Position numbers and translations under genes: made by a program. A stretch of 64,000 bases of DNA from Candidatus Kapaibacterium sp. GTDB taxonomy: Bacteria > Bacteroidota > Ignavibacteria > Kapaibacteriales > NICIL-2. This document shows positions 9,386-19,652 of this stretch, one piece after another. Position 1 is the first letter of the stretch. Each line of letters starts with the position of its first letter. A model generated the notes under the pieces. It ran no database searches and was not told the DNA's origin. It worked only from the letters and a program-made list of their open reading frames with translations. The stretch covers positions 186,001 through 250,000 of the forward strand of contig BPHJ01000001.1 in NCBI GenBank assembly GCA_026003475.1, read 5' to 3'.

Positions 9386-12292
9386 ATGAATGCTCTGTTT
9401 GACGTGCTTCGTCGTGGCTTCCGCTGGGGAATCACCATTGCAGCAGTACTACTTACGATGCCGTTGCACGCACAGCAGCCGTGCGGCGTCAGCGTCAACA
9501 TCATCCCAATCGGCAAGGATACTATCATGGCACAGATGGGTCCTGTCGAGCGATGTATCTATCGCGTCGAACTCATTAACAGTCGGAACGATGTCTATTC
9601 CGTTCGCTTTGATCCCATCGCTTCGTCAACGCAAATCTGGAACGCAGCACCGATCTCACCATCCGTCGCTGTTGGTAACAGCAGCGGTGCATGGTGGTTT
9701 TTGACTGGGCCAGGGAGCTATCCGACCTCGACTTCAGCATACCCAATCGGAAGGTTGTACGTCAGTGGTCCAGCTCCACAACAGTTTCGTGTGACGTTCC
9801 GAAATGCGAACGAACAAACGCTTTGCTGGATCGTTATCGTAGGTCAGTGTGGAACGAGCGATGTAGGGTTCCAGGGTGGCTGCCTTGTCCCATCCATCAA
9901 CATCAGCACAGGCTATAACCCAGCGACAGGTTCAGTGATTCCGATTACCCCAACGTCCTACGACCCGAACTGGATTGTCATCTCCGACCCACTCCCGACT
10001 ACAAACGAACCACGACCGGCCAGCGTGATTACGAGCTACGCTAATGTTCCTGGAGGGTGTTGCTGGCAGGGACCTTTACCAGGATCACAATGGATAGCTG
10101 TTTACAATAGTCCTACCAACAGCACCAATGGTGTCTATGTCTTCGAGCGATGCTTCTGCATCGAAGGGCAGACACGTGCCGTTGTTGAATTGCAGGTGCT
10201 TGCCGATGACATCGTGGATTCGATCCTTGTCTGCGGACAGAAGATGACCAACCGCACGCCCAATTACACGCACAATTGGTTCAAGACACCGCCTCGGATT
10301 TATCGGGATACAGTGAGCCTGCAAAGTGGTACGTGCTGTATCCGGGTTTACGTAAGAAACACCAATAACGTCGCCTTTGGGCTTGACATTGCGGGTAGTA
10401 TCATGTCGCTTGGTCCAGCGGCTACGCTGCTTGCAGATACCTGCTGTAGCCAGTCGAAGTGTTGGATTGTGGGGCAAAAGATCCACGACCTCAACTGCAA
10501 CGGCAAGATAGACCAAGGCGAGCCTGCACTCAGCGGATGGACGATAACAGCAACCGCAGGGAACAACACTTTCTCTGCAACCACAGGAAGCGATGGGTGG
10601 TATAGCATCCAAGTGCCTCCTGGCACGTACACACTTACCGAGCAAGTCAAGCCAGGCTTTACGCCATCAACGCCCTCGGGTGGCCCTTACATCGTGACGA
10701 TTGCCCAAGGTCAGGTCTTGCAGTACGACTTCCTCAACTGCACCGCACCGCCACCGTGCGATACGATTGGGAAGCCCCGGCTTGATAGTGCCTGCTGCCA
10801 GTTCACGATTCCAATTTTCCCAGTGACAAGCCCCATCGGGGTCACCCAGATCAACTGGTCGCTCTCGGGTGGGACAATGGAGAGCATCACGAACTTCACC
10901 GGTTGCACTGCCTCATATCCCAACCCATACGGGCTGACAAGTGGAACCATTACGTTCACGCCTGCCTGTACCAATAGTCCGATGAATCTTGCACTGGAGG
11001 TCACACCAACGACTGCAAGCGGTGTAGTGACGCTCTACTTGGCGATCCAGCACGGTCCCAACAAGGTTTGCTACGATACGCTCACTCTCCGCTGTGCGCG
11101 CGCTCCCATCACCAAGTGCGATAGCCTGGCGGCGACCCCCTTCATCTTCAACAACCTCCAGCAGTCCTGGCGTACATTCAAGATTTTCAATCAAAAGCAA
11201 CCTGCCTCCCCGATAAAGCAGGTCAACATTTCGTTGAGTCCTCCTCCGTGTTCGCCGACCTACGTGTGGACGGGTGGCGGATTGATGGTAGATGCTGGGA
11301 ACCGCAGCTGGGGGTACACAACCAGCGGCACTCCTCCCTATAGCCAGATCTCGATGGCTTGTGCTCCTGGTACAACTGCTCCTCAAGGCGCAGCAGCAAA
11401 TAACACCGTTCAATTCAACCTCGGGGTGGACTACACGTGCAATTGGGTCGGGAACGTCACGCTCACCGTCATCCACTGCGATGGGGATACCTGCGTGCTC
11501 ACCTATCCAAACTGGTGCGCCAAGCCGAATCCGATGCAATGTTTGATCATTTCTCCACCCGGCGTTGTCATCGGGCAACCCGCATTGTTGCTACGCACTG
11601 CCAGGCTGATGGAGGTAGAGATTAGCCGTGATTTGGTGCCTGGGAAGCCAGAACTCCACGCTTGTAATGCTACGGTGGTGCCGGTCAGCCGGGGGTGGGA
11701 CGTGATCGGAGTTAGCATCGAAGACGAACTGACGCAAGATGAACGCGAGTCGGGTCGCTACCTCGGCTGGGTTGGCGGTGCCAAACTCACGAAAGCGGAT
11801 GCTGCTCGGTGGGCACTTGTCGAATTACAACCGTGCAAGCAGGATACCACGCCCATCAAGAATCCGTGGATTCTGCGAGCAACGCTGGCGTCGAACGAGC
11901 CACGATCTGATACCCCGCGCGTTGCCGTGACCTTCTACGATGCCGAGGGGAACCCCATCGCAAGCGACACGGCGAAGGCGGCAATGCAGGTGACCTCGGT
12001 ACCAGTCGAGATCGTCAAGCCCGCAGGTGGCTCGAGCGGTATCCTGCAGGTCGTGCCGAACCCGGCAGCTGAGGAAGTGCGGGTCGAGTACGTCTTGGCA
12101 CGTCCGAGCGAGGTTACGGTCGAGCTCTGCGACCTACTTGGCAAGTGCCAGCTGAAAGCCGAACTGGGCTGGATGCCGGCAGGACCGAACTCCTTCGGCA
12201 TGAGCACGGCAGATTTGCCCACAGGCAGCTACATCCTACGGCTCCGCACCAGCGACGGCGTGCTCACCGCACCGCTTCGCGTTGTGCGGTAG
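9386..12292 (+). CDS. Large cysteine-rich T9SS-secreted protein with SdrD-B-like domain
   Basis: I place the start at the ATG at 9386 because it opens a typical signal peptide ending LLTMPLHAQ. The product is then 968 residues. The N-terminal ~350 residues are beta-rich with repeated Cys pairs (CC, CxxC). Around residues 360-450 is an SdrD-B/Cna-B-like domain, with GQKIHDLNCNGKIDQGEPAL and a D-x-DG-like calcium loop. A CC-rich unit and an unclassified region follow. The last ~80 residues are a T9SS type A sorting tail with VVPNPAAEEVRVEY and ILRLR. It is presumably a surface or extracellular structural protein held together by disulfides. A terminator follows directly. A second large protein of similar style comes next on the same strand. 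Confidence 0.85.
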   Translation: MNALFDVLRRGFRWGITIAAVLLTMPLHAQQPCGVSVNIIPIGKDTIMAQMGPVERCIYRVELINSRNDVYSVRFDPIASSTQIWNAAPISPSVAVGNSSGAWWFLTGPGSYPTSTSAYPIGRLYVSGPAPQQFRVTFRNANEQTLCWIVIVGQCGTSDVGFQGGCLVPSINISTGYNPATGSVIPITPTSYDPNWIVISDPLPTTNEPRPASVITSYANVPGGCCWQGPLPGSQWIAVYNSPTNSTNGVYVFERCFCIEGQTRAVVELQVLADDIVDSILVCGQKMTNRTPNYTHNWFKTPPRIYRDTVSLQSGTCCIRVYVRNTNNVAFGLDIAGSIMSLGPAATLLADTCCSQSKCWIVGQKIHDLNCNGKIDQGEPALSGWTITATAGNNTFSATTGSDGWYSIQVPPGTYTLTEQVKPGFTPSTPSGGPYIVTIAQGQVLQYDFLNCTAPPPCDTIGKPRLDSACCQFTIPIFPVTSPIGVTQINWSLSGGTMESITNFTGCTASYPNPYGLTSGTITFTPACTNSPMNLALEVTPTTASGVVTLYLAIQHGPNKVCYDTLTLRCARAPITKCDSLAATPFIFNNLQQSWRTFKIFNQKQPASPIKQVNISLSPPPCSPTYVWTGGGLMVDAGNRSWGYTTSGTPPYSQISMACAPGTTAPQGAAANNTVQFNLGVDYTCNWVGNVTLTVIHCDGDTCVLTYPNWCAKPNPMQCLIISPPGVVIGQPALLLRTARLMEVEISRDLVPGKPELHACNATVVPVSRGWDVIGVSIEDELTQDERESGRYLGWVGGAKLTKADAARWALVELQPCKQDTTPIKNPWILRATLASNEPRSDTPRVAVTFYDAEGNPIASDTAKAAMQVTSVPVEIVKPAGGSSGILQVVPNPAAEEVRVEYVLARPSEVTVELCDLLGKCQLKAELGWMPAGPNSFGMSTADLPTGSYILRLRTSDGVLTAPLRVVR

Positions 12293-12310
12293 CACTGCAT
12301 CATACACCTC

Positions 12311-12347
12311 AACGGGCGGCTCTCACCAGAGGGCTGCCCGTTTTTTT
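12311..12347 (+). terminator. Rho-independent terminator
   Basis: A GC-rich hairpin (ACGGGCGGCTCT pairing with AGAGGGCTGCCCGT, with one bulge) is followed by seven Ts, starting 20 bases after the stop codon of the 968-residue secreted protein. Confidence 0.9.
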
Positions 12348-12357
12348 GTCGAATGCC

Positions 12358-12365
12358 TATTTTTG
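12358..12365 (+). promoter_or_regulatory. Possible -7 element (TATTTTTG) for the second large T9SS protein
   Basis: TATTTTTG fits TAnnTTTG just after the terminator and 135 bases before the next start codon. This would imply a leader of about 125 bases. No TTTG is seen at the matching -33 distance. Confidence 0.35.
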
Positions 12366-12499
12366 ACCGGGCGTCGGGAACACCAGGTGCCGAACGTGTG
12401 TATACGCGCCCTGTGCACCCGAGGGGGACACCACTTCGCGTGTTCACCTTGAGTGCAATGTGATGAGGGTTTTGTTTCACTTTCTCAGTTGGTGTCCCC

Positions 12500-15400
12500 A
12501 TGATGTGGTCACAGAAAAGTTCCGCTTCCGCGCTTTATGCGCAGCGTTCCCTTCAGCGGCATTTCTCCAGGGCTGTGCTGCTGCTCGGCTTGCTCCTTCT
12601 GAGCGCACTTGCCCCACGGCTATCTGCGCAGAGTACGAACATCGTCGAAGCCTCCGATTCGCTGACGGGCTTCTGGATCAAGAAGGTTGTCAGCAACACG
12701 CAGATTCCCTCCGGGGTGACGTTCTCGTACACGATCTACTTTTCCTTTCCCGCCGGGACGCAGAACGTCACGATTACTGATGTGTTGCCACCGGCTGTGG
12801 TCTTCCAAAGTCTTTCGGTGACCAGTGCGTGCCCTCCAACAAGTACCAACGCACCTCCGCCTGGCTCGAATGGGACAGTTTCCGTCAGCTGGGGGGCGCT
12901 TCCCAACGGCTGCTCCGGCTCGATGACGATTGTGGTGTCGTTCCCCAATGGCACGACGTGCAACGGTGCAACCGCACGTAACCGCGTATGCCTTGCTGGT
13001 TCGGTACTCATCAACGGGCAAGTGATTTTCCGTGAATTCTGCACGCAGTTCGTATCCACTACCGCGCAAGCAGCCAGTACCTGGAGCATCCAAAAGCACC
13101 TGCTCGGCTCGACCTATGTCGGGGGAAATTGCCCGCGTGCGTTCGCCGGCGACACGGCGACGTACCTCATCTGCTTGACCAATAATCCCGGGCAATGGGG
13201 TTGGAATGGGCAGCTCAATCTGGTCAATGGCACAGTGACGGACGTGCTACCGAGCGGAGCACAGTTTGTCAGCGCCTCGTGTCCCGTGAGTGTGAGCGGG
13301 CAGACGATTTCCTGGAACGTGGGGAATCTCTCCGGCACGCAGCCATACAACACGCAGTGCTGCACGCTGAAAGTGTACTATCCGCCGAGTACATTCCCCG
13401 CAAATTCCCAAATCACGAACACCGTCACGCTAACCGGGCAAACAGGAAGCCCGCAGGCGCCGTGCGGTCCTCTCCAGCAATCGAACACGCTCTGTTGGCA
13501 GAAAGCGACGCCACCACCGCCTACCACAACGGCACAACTCTGGAAGTGGGTCTCCACCAACGGACAGCCAGGGTGTGGGGGCACCTACACAATTCAGTTG
13601 TGCAACACTGGGCAGGTAGCAATCTCTTCGGCGACAATCAGCGATACCCTGCCTAGCGGGGTGAGCTTTACGAGTTTTGGCTATACGCATCCGGGCTTGA
13701 CAGTAAACCAGAGTGGAGGTATCATTACCGCAACGCTCAACGGAGCTCTTCAACCTGGGCAGTGCCGCTGGTTCTCCGTCAACTTCACCGTCTCGCCGAC
13801 GGCAACACCGAATAGTACGATCACCAATTGCGCCTGGGCGCAAATTCCAGGTCTGCAGCCCTTGCAGTCCTGCGCTTCCTTTGTTGTCCAAGCCCCAGCC
13901 CCGAGCGCCTGCATCGGCAAGGAGATTTGCTCACCGCAGGGATCGTACACGCCAGGGCAAATCGTGCGGGTGCGCTTCCGTCTGCAGAACATCGGCGGGC
14001 AATCCATCAACGGAGCAACGCTGGTAGATAACCTCCACCCGAGTTTGCAGTATGTCGGCAACCCGAGCTTCTACACCAGCAACGCCTGGAACACGCCGTG
14101 CAATCCCACCTCCGGCACCAGTCCCTGGACACCTGCACCAACGTTGACCGTAAGCGGGCAAACCATCACGGTGAGCAACATCACTATCCCGGCAACTTGC
14201 CAAAACCTCTTCTGGAACGGTTGTGGCTACTACGGCAATGCTGGTGTGCCGTTCTACTGGATCGAATTCGACGCCAAGATCACTGATACTGCCGCACTCG
14301 GCAACATTCCGAACAATTACACCCTCTCCGGTGGTGGATTGTCGCAGCCGGTGACCTCGAACACCGTGTACCTCTTGGTCACCGGAACGACAGGCTTTAC
14401 ACTCGAAAAACGCGTTGCCAGCGATACCACCAACTGGCAATCTTCGCTGATGGCGAGCGCCGGTGCGACGGTCAACTACCGCCTGCGGATGAACCTCACG
14501 GGCACGGCACCGCTGCGCTACGCCACCTTCGTTGATTTGCTCCCGATGGATAACGGTTCGAGCGATGGCAAAATCCTCCAGACCTGTGCCCCGCGCGGCA
14601 GCCAGTATAGCCTCACGTACCAAAGCACCGTGGCGAGCACACCCGCCAGCACCGGCTACGCGAATGCTGCCACGACGCTCGCCAACGCCAATGCAATCAG
14701 CTCGGCGATTGGTGCACCGGCACTCTTTCCGACGAGCTGTGGCACTGCGGGAAGTTGGAGTAGTGGCATTGCTGCCGGTGCGAAGAATCTCGGTTTCGTC
14801 TTCGGAACGGTTGGGGCTTCTGCGTCGCCACTCTCAGTGGTCGTCGCAGCGAAACTCGACCCACAGGCACAGCCCGGGCAGATTGCCTGCAACACTTTTG
14901 CTGCGGGAGGAGCCGTGCGGCACCTACTCAATAGCAGCACCATCCAGGACGTGCCGATCGGTGCTCTTGAATCGGCGCCGGTCTGCGTGACCGTGGACTC
15001 TTCTGCACGGTGTTATCGCGTGCAGCCTGCTGGCTCAATTCCAACACCGGTCGGCGTTGTCTCGACCCCGAAGGGCGATGCCTGCAAGTACCAGTGGACT
15101 GTGTCAATTGTGAACCCCGGTCCGGCTACCCAGGGCTGCGTCAGCTCACCGCAAGGGCAAGTCACTCCGAGCAGTTTCGCGGTCCCGACGGGAACGTCTT
15201 CCCTGACGCTGACCTTCGTGGACATCCCACCGCAGGATCAAGTGGCGTGCTTCATCTTCGGTACACTTGATGCTGCAGGCACCTGCACGCCATGCGACAC
15301 GCTCTGCGTTGACCTGCCGCCGTGCCCGAAAGACACCTGCTGTCCGCGCTTTGAGCGAGTGGAGATCAAGTGCAAGGGGCGCGATAGCTCGGGCAACCAA

Positions 15401-17242
15401 GTCTATCAACTCTGTGCCAGCGGGACGTTGCCGTGCAAAGCATCTATCGTCTTGACAAGCCCGGATGGGAGCTTCACCCCCGCGGCGTTCTCAGCAGGTC
15501 CAGGCGCCTTCACGCTCTGCACGGACTTCACCGATCTGCCGCCAGCGGCATCGGGTGTAATAACGGTGCACTACGCTGTGGTCGGTCAGGGAGTTGTGCT
15601 CTGTCGCGATTCAGCACGTCTCCAGCTCCCGCAGTGCCCGCCGGCGCCTCGCAACTGCTGCGACCTCTGGCAGCGCACGCTTCAAACGCAGGTCAAGTGG
15701 TTCTCGAACGGCACTGTGGTCATCACCGGAACGGCAACCGCAACAGCGCCAATCTCCGCCTTCAAAGCGGCGATCGTGAGTGCCCAGCTCAAGCGCTGGT
15801 GTCCCATCATTCCACCGCCGCCGAGCAGTTGGCAACGGATCTATGGCGACATCACCGGTGGATGGCTCTCGCCAGCACCAGGTGCGGGAGTTACGCTCTC
15901 GCCATTCTCGCGGCAGATCAGCTGGGAAGGACCCGTGCCGGATAGTTGCAAGCGCTGGTTCCCAACGGCAACTCCAGCGACCTTCCAGCTCAACGCTCTC
16001 TTCCCACCGGTCTCAGGGTACAAGTGCGGCGACTCGCTCTGCTTCACGGTGCGCTACACATTCACCGATTGTGAATGCCGCACGTGTGATACGCTCATCA
16101 CGTACTGCGTGGCACGCACAAAGAAATTCCCGGACTTCCCCTGGTTTGCACTCGCAGTCAATCGAACAGCGCGCAATGGGTTTACGCTCAGAACCGACGG
16201 AATTGTTATCGAGAGCGAAGCGTCTGGTGAACTTGCAAGACTCCAGTTGCTTGAGCTCCGCGGCATCGCAATCAGTGATGTTCGGATTTATGACGACCGC
16301 GGTGAAGCCAGCGATGTTCAGACAAAAATCACCGAAGGCGGATGCGTGATCATCTTCGGTGGGCGTGGGAATACCCCGTATGAGCTTCATGTCAGCACGA
16401 GAGAAGCTCTCCCCGATTCCGGCAAATCGCTCATCGCTATTTGGACCTGGGAGGAAACGGATGCAGCTGGCACCACGGAGAACGTCAGTGAAACACGTGA
16501 GATCCGTATCCCTGCATACGTAGGCGAGCGTCCGAACCCGACAGGCACGCTGGTCCAAGACCGCGAGAGCATGCCACCGCACGTGCGCACCTTCGCACTG
16601 GCGTTCGTCAATGGTCCGGTAGCTGCCAATCAGATCGAAGTCGAGCTTACCGCTCTTCCGCAACCGGATGGAACAGTGCCGCAGATTCTCGCCATCGGTC
16701 CGGTGGATGCACCGCAGGTCACCATCCGGTGCACGAGCACCTCGCCGATTCGGTGTGGGTACCACATGGAGGGTCCGCTGGCACCGGGTGAAATGATCCG
16801 CCCGCTCTTCATGACGGTTGCCGGCTCCAAACGTGACGGACTCGATGCCGTTGAGCTGGAGTACGTCCTCCGCGATGGGGAAACGGGTACCACGATCGGC
16901 AAAGGGCGGGTGATCCTCGAAGGTGCCGTCTCCGGCATCAAGCCTGGTGAGGAGGAGGAAACATCGCTACTGCGTGGGGTCGAGATTGGCTCGATCATCC
17001 CCAATCCGGCAAGCGAGGTGGTGACTGTGGCAGTCCAGGCTGCACATCCAACCGGGAACGTGACGCTCGAGTTGGTTGATGCGCTCGGGCGACCGGTGGC
17101 GCATGTCCTGGCAGGTGCCACGCTCCCGGCAGGCACCACTGCGGTGCCTGTTGATGTCAGCCAACTTCCGAGCGGCGCGTACATGCTCGTTCTGCGCAGC
17201 TCTGCTGGCGTGGCAGCAAAGAAACTGGTCGTGACCCGGTAA
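12500..17242 (+). CDS. Very large T9SS-secreted protein with DUF11-type repeats
   Basis: The protein has 1580 residues. The signal peptide ends near residue 44 (LLLLSALAPRLSAQ). At least five DUF11 / conserved-repeat beta-sandwich units follow in the first ~750 residues. Each has the pattern of a 'T-D-x-L-P' turn, for example ITDVLPPAV, VTDVLPSGA, ISDTLPSGV and LVDNLHPSL. A cysteine-rich section (CCPRFERVEIKC, CCDLWQRT) comes next, then a Cys-poor region. The final T9SS type A sorting tail contains IIPNPASEVVTVAV and YMLVLR. DUF11 proteins are typically long surface or extracellular stalk-like adhesins. It follows the 968-residue protein on the same strand but has its own terminators on both sides. 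ATG codons at 12500 and 12503 are both possible starts. Confidence 0.87.
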   Translation: MMWSQKSSASALYAQRSLQRHFSRAVLLLGLLLLSALAPRLSAQSTNIVEASDSLTGFWIKKVVSNTQIPSGVTFSYTIYFSFPAGTQNVTITDVLPPAVVFQSLSVTSACPPTSTNAPPPGSNGTVSVSWGALPNGCSGSMTIVVSFPNGTTCNGATARNRVCLAGSVLINGQVIFREFCTQFVSTTAQAASTWSIQKHLLGSTYVGGNCPRAFAGDTATYLICLTNNPGQWGWNGQLNLVNGTVTDVLPSGAQFVSASCPVSVSGQTISWNVGNLSGTQPYNTQCCTLKVYYPPSTFPANSQITNTVTLTGQTGSPQAPCGPLQQSNTLCWQKATPPPPTTTAQLWKWVSTNGQPGCGGTYTIQLCNTGQVAISSATISDTLPSGVSFTSFGYTHPGLTVNQSGGIITATLNGALQPGQCRWFSVNFTVSPTATPNSTITNCAWAQIPGLQPLQSCASFVVQAPAPSACIGKEICSPQGSYTPGQIVRVRFRLQNIGGQSINGATLVDNLHPSLQYVGNPSFYTSNAWNTPCNPTSGTSPWTPAPTLTVSGQTITVSNITIPATCQNLFWNGCGYYGNAGVPFYWIEFDAKITDTAALGNIPNNYTLSGGGLSQPVTSNTVYLLVTGTTGFTLEKRVASDTTNWQSSLMASAGATVNYRLRMNLTGTAPLRYATFVDLLPMDNGSSDGKILQTCAPRGSQYSLTYQSTVASTPASTGYANAATTLANANAISSAIGAPALFPTSCGTAGSWSSGIAAGAKNLGFVFGTVGASASPLSVVVAAKLDPQAQPGQIACNTFAAGGAVRHLLNSSTIQDVPIGALESAPVCVTVDSSARCYRVQPAGSIPTPVGVVSTPKGDACKYQWTVSIVNPGPATQGCVSSPQGQVTPSSFAVPTGTSSLTLTFVDIPPQDQVACFIFGTLDAAGTCTPCDTLCVDLPPCPKDTCCPRFERVEIKCKGRDSSGNQVYQLCASGTLPCKASIVLTSPDGSFTPAAFSAGPGAFTLCTDFTDLPPAASGVITVHYAVVGQGVVLCRDSARLQLPQCPPAPRNCCDLWQRTLQTQVKWFSNGTVVITGTATATAPISAFKAAIVSAQLKRWCPIIPPPPSSWQRIYGDITGGWLSPAPGAGVTLSPFSRQISWEGPVPDSCKRWFPTATPATFQLNALFPPVSGYKCGDSLCFTVRYTFTDCECRTCDTLITYCVARTKKFPDFPWFALAVNRTARNGFTLRTDGIVIESEASGELARLQLLELRGIAISDVRIYDDRGEASDVQTKITEGGCVIIFGGRGNTPYELHVSTREALPDSGKSLIAIWTWEETDAAGTTENVSETREIRIPAYVGERPNPTGTLVQDRESMPPHVRTFALAFVNGPVAANQIEVELTALPQPDGTVPQILAIGPVDAPQVTIRCTSTSPIRCGYHMEGPLAPGEMIRPLFMTVAGSKRDGLDAVELEYVLRDGETGTTIGKGRVILEGAVSGIKPGEEEETSLLRGVEIGSIIPNPASEVVTVAVQAAHPTGNVTLELVDALGRPVAHVLAGATLPAGTTAVPVDVSQLPSGAYMLVLRSSAGVAAKKLVVTR

Positions 17243-17263
17243 CGCGGCGGTATCGCAAAAGCA

Positions 17264-17305
17264 CACGCGGCTCCTCGGGCTTCGGGGAGCCGCGTGGTGT
17301 TTTTT
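17264..17305. terminator. Strong, possibly bidirectional terminator
   Basis: A perfect 11-base stem (CACGCGGCTCC / GGAGCCGCGTG) is followed by a T-rich run on the plus strand. An AAAA tract before the hairpin could serve minus-strand transcription. It separates the large secreted protein from the converging mer operon. Confidence 0.85.
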
Positions 17306-17355
17306 CAGGGGCATCCATGCAATGGCTTGTGAAAGCGGCGAACACGCTGATTTCC

Positions 17356-19029
17356 TCATCCCGCGCAGCAGCTCAGCTGGTGCACGTCTTTGGTAAAGCT
17401 CAATGCAGCCAGTTTGACGGCTTCTGACCACGTCAGGTAGGGATGGAACAGGCGGGCCAACTCGGAAACCGGGATCTCGTAGCGTAGTGCCAGCGTCAAC
17501 TCGGTGACTAGCTCACCGCCATCGGGCGCAAGAATCCGCGCACCGAGCAGCCGATCGGTGCCCGGATCACGCAGCAGCTTGACAAAGCCGCGGGTGTCCC
17601 GGCTCACGACCGCCCGCGGCACCTCCGACAGCGGCAGCACCGACGTTTCGTAGGCCAGACCAGCGGCCTGCGCCTGGCGCTCGTTGAGCCCTACTGCTGC
17701 CAGCTGCGGATCGGTGAACACCACCCAGGGAAGCGCCTGGTAGTCCCGCACCTGGTGGCGACCCAGCAGCGCATTCTCGGCGGCCAATTGCCCTTCGTAG
17801 GCTGCCGTGTACACAAATGGCGGATAGCCGATCACGTCGCCTGCCCCGAACACTGTTGGCACTGCTGTGCGGAGCGTTTCATCCACCTGCAGAAATCCCT
17901 GCCGGTCCGTGGTAATGCCCAGCACCTCCATACCCAGGTCATCGGTGTTGCCTCGGCGACCAGTTGCCACGAGCAGGTGCGAACCTTCCAGCTGATACGT
18001 CCTGCCCCGGTGTTCGCAAGTCAGCACCACGCTACCTTCGTTCCAGGCTACCTGCACAAGGCGCGTATTGGTCCGGATGTCAATGCCCTCGTCGCGGAGA
18101 TACTGCGAGAGCGCTTCGACAATGTCGGGGTCTTCCTGTGGCAGAATCTGTGGCTGGAGTTCCAGCACTGTCACCCGGCTACCCAGTCGGACAAATGCCT
18201 GTGCGTTTTCCAGTCCGATATAGCCGCCGCCGAGGACGAGCAGGTGTTCGGGCAGCTTGGTCAGGTGATACAGCGTCTCGTTGGTCAGATAGGGACCGTC
18301 GGCCAGGCCAGGAATAGGAGACACAGCCGTACGTGAACCGGTGGCAATCAGCACAGCCCGAGCAGTGATTATCTCGTCTCCAAGCTGGATGCTGGTGGGG
18401 CCTGATAGCTGTGCCCTTCCGGTGCGAAACACAATGTGTTGCCCGTCGAGAAGGTCCAGGTACTTGTGCTGGCGGAGCTCGTCGGTAAGCGCCTGCACCT
18501 GACCGATCAGGGCGGGGAAGTCTTCCACCGTGCTCGACGAACGAATACCTGCAAACGGATGGTGTGCCGTGCGGTGGTGCGCTTCGGCTGCGCGGATGAG
18601 CGCTTTGGAGGGCACGCAGCCGACGTTGACGCAGGTGCCGCCCGGCGGCAAGCCATCGTTGACGATGAGGCAGCGGAAGCCCAGCTCGCGTGCACGCAAC
18701 GCTGCTGCAAACGCCGCCGAACCACCACCGATGATTACCAGGTCAGGGTCTGCCGCCGCTGTGCTGCTGGCTGGCGGTTCCTGTTTTTCGGTGTGGTGCA
18801 GCACCGACCACCCTTCCAGTCGGTAACCGTGTCCAGCGTGGGCAATCGCTGCCCTGATCTCCTCGATGTTCGGGGAGTTCCCCTCCACGGTCACGACTGC
18901 TCGTTGGGTTTGCCAGTCGGGAATCTCAGCGTGCAGGACGCCAGGCAGGCGCTCAAGTGCCTGCTCAATTGTGCGAGCACAGTGGGGACAGGTCATACCG
19001 CTGATGCGCAGCTCCAGAATCGTCGTCAT
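17356..19029 (-). CDS. merA: Mercuric reductase with N-terminal HMA domain
   Basis: The 557-residue flavoprotein reduces Hg(II) to volatile Hg(0) with NADPH in the cytoplasm. An N-terminal heavy-metal-associated domain carries GMTCPHC (C14, C17). The FAD-binding GGGSAAFAAALRA segment is near residue 101. The redox disulfide lies in GGTCVNVGC (C133, C138). The C-terminal vicinal pair C554-C555 (LSCCAG), which hands Hg(II) to the active site, separates MerA from ordinary dihydrolipoamide dehydrogenases. Its ATG overlaps the merTP stop by four bases (ATGA), so it is the third gene of a translationally coupled operon. No merB is present, so resistance should cover inorganic mercury. Confidence 0.95.
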   Translation of the reverse strand: MTTILELRISGMTCPHCARTIEQALERLPGVLHAEIPDWQTQRAVVTVEGNSPNIEEIRAAIAHAGHGYRLEGWSVLHHTEKQEPPASSTAAADPDLVIIGGGSAAFAAALRARELGFRCLIVNDGLPPGGTCVNVGCVPSKALIRAAEAHHRTAHHPFAGIRSSSTVEDFPALIGQVQALTDELRQHKYLDLLDGQHIVFRTGRAQLSGPTSIQLGDEIITARAVLIATGSRTAVSPIPGLADGPYLTNETLYHLTKLPEHLLVLGGGYIGLENAQAFVRLGSRVTVLELQPQILPQEDPDIVEALSQYLRDEGIDIRTNTRLVQVAWNEGSVVLTCEHRGRTYQLEGSHLLVATGRRGNTDDLGMEVLGITTDRQGFLQVDETLRTAVPTVFGAGDVIGYPPFVYTAAYEGQLAAENALLGRHQVRDYQALPWVVFTDPQLAAVGLNERQAQAAGLAYETSVLPLSEVPRAVVSRDTRGFVKLLRDPGTDRLLGARILAPDGGELVTELTLALRYEIPVSELARLFHPYLTWSEAVKLAALSFTKDVHQLSCCAG

Positions 19030-19652
19030 GGTAACACTCCAGTTTGAGGACTAGCATCGTAACCAATAGCACGAACTGCGTCCACGATTGCCGCCACAGA
19101 AATCTTTGTGGTATCGTAGCGCACGCGTGCCCGGGGCGGTCTGAATGTTACGTCCGCACTCTTGACACCGTCGAGCCGCCGCAGCGCAAGGGAGATAGTT
19201 CGGCTACAGGCAGTGCACGTCATGCCTTTGATCGTTAGCACGACCTGACGCACTGTCTGTCCCTGCGATTGCTGTGCTATCGCCGCCGGATGCGTCCGCT
19301 CGATCAACGAGGGTGCCAGCAGAAATCCAAGCACGAGCACCGTGCCCAATCCCAGCATCAAGCGGCGAGTCTTCGGACGGGGTTCAGTCTGGCAATTACA
19401 CCGTGGCTTCCGGGAGCGCTGCACCTCTCGGTACCAAGCCAGTCCCAACGCGCCCAGCGCAACGACAGCGAACAATGGTCGGTAGGGTTCCAGTGCGGAA
19501 AAACTGCTCGCCCACGCACCGCCAATACCAAGGAGCACTGCCGCAAGCGGTCCCAGGCAGCACGCCGATGCCAGAAGCCCTGCTCCGATAGCTGCCAGTA
19601 CGCTCGAAAGGGCTAGTCGCCTGTCTGATCTCTTCACACTACGCGAGTTCAT
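19026..19652 (-). CDS. merTP: MerT-MerP fusion mercuric transport protein
   Basis: The 208-residue protein joins a MerT-like membrane transporter to a MerP-like metal-binding domain. The N-terminal part has about three transmembrane segments, with the vicinal C31-C32 in helix 1 and a second pair, C85 and C87. After a further helix (about 98-114), the C-terminal HMA domain carries GMTCTAC (C146, C149). Hg(II) would pass from the HMA domain through the membrane Cys pairs to MerA. MerTP fusions are a known variant. It overlaps both neighbours by four bases, after the regulator and before merA. Confidence 0.93.
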   Translation of the reverse strand: MNSRSVKRSDRRLALSSVLAAIGAGLLASACCLGPLAAVLLGIGGAWASSFSALEPYRPLFAVVALGALGLAWYREVQRSRKPRCNCQTEPRPKTRRLMLGLGTVLVLGFLLAPSLIERTHPAAIAQQSQGQTVRQVVLTIKGMTCTACSRTISLALRRLDGVKSADVTFRPPRARVRYDTTKISVAAIVDAVRAIGYDASPQTGVLP

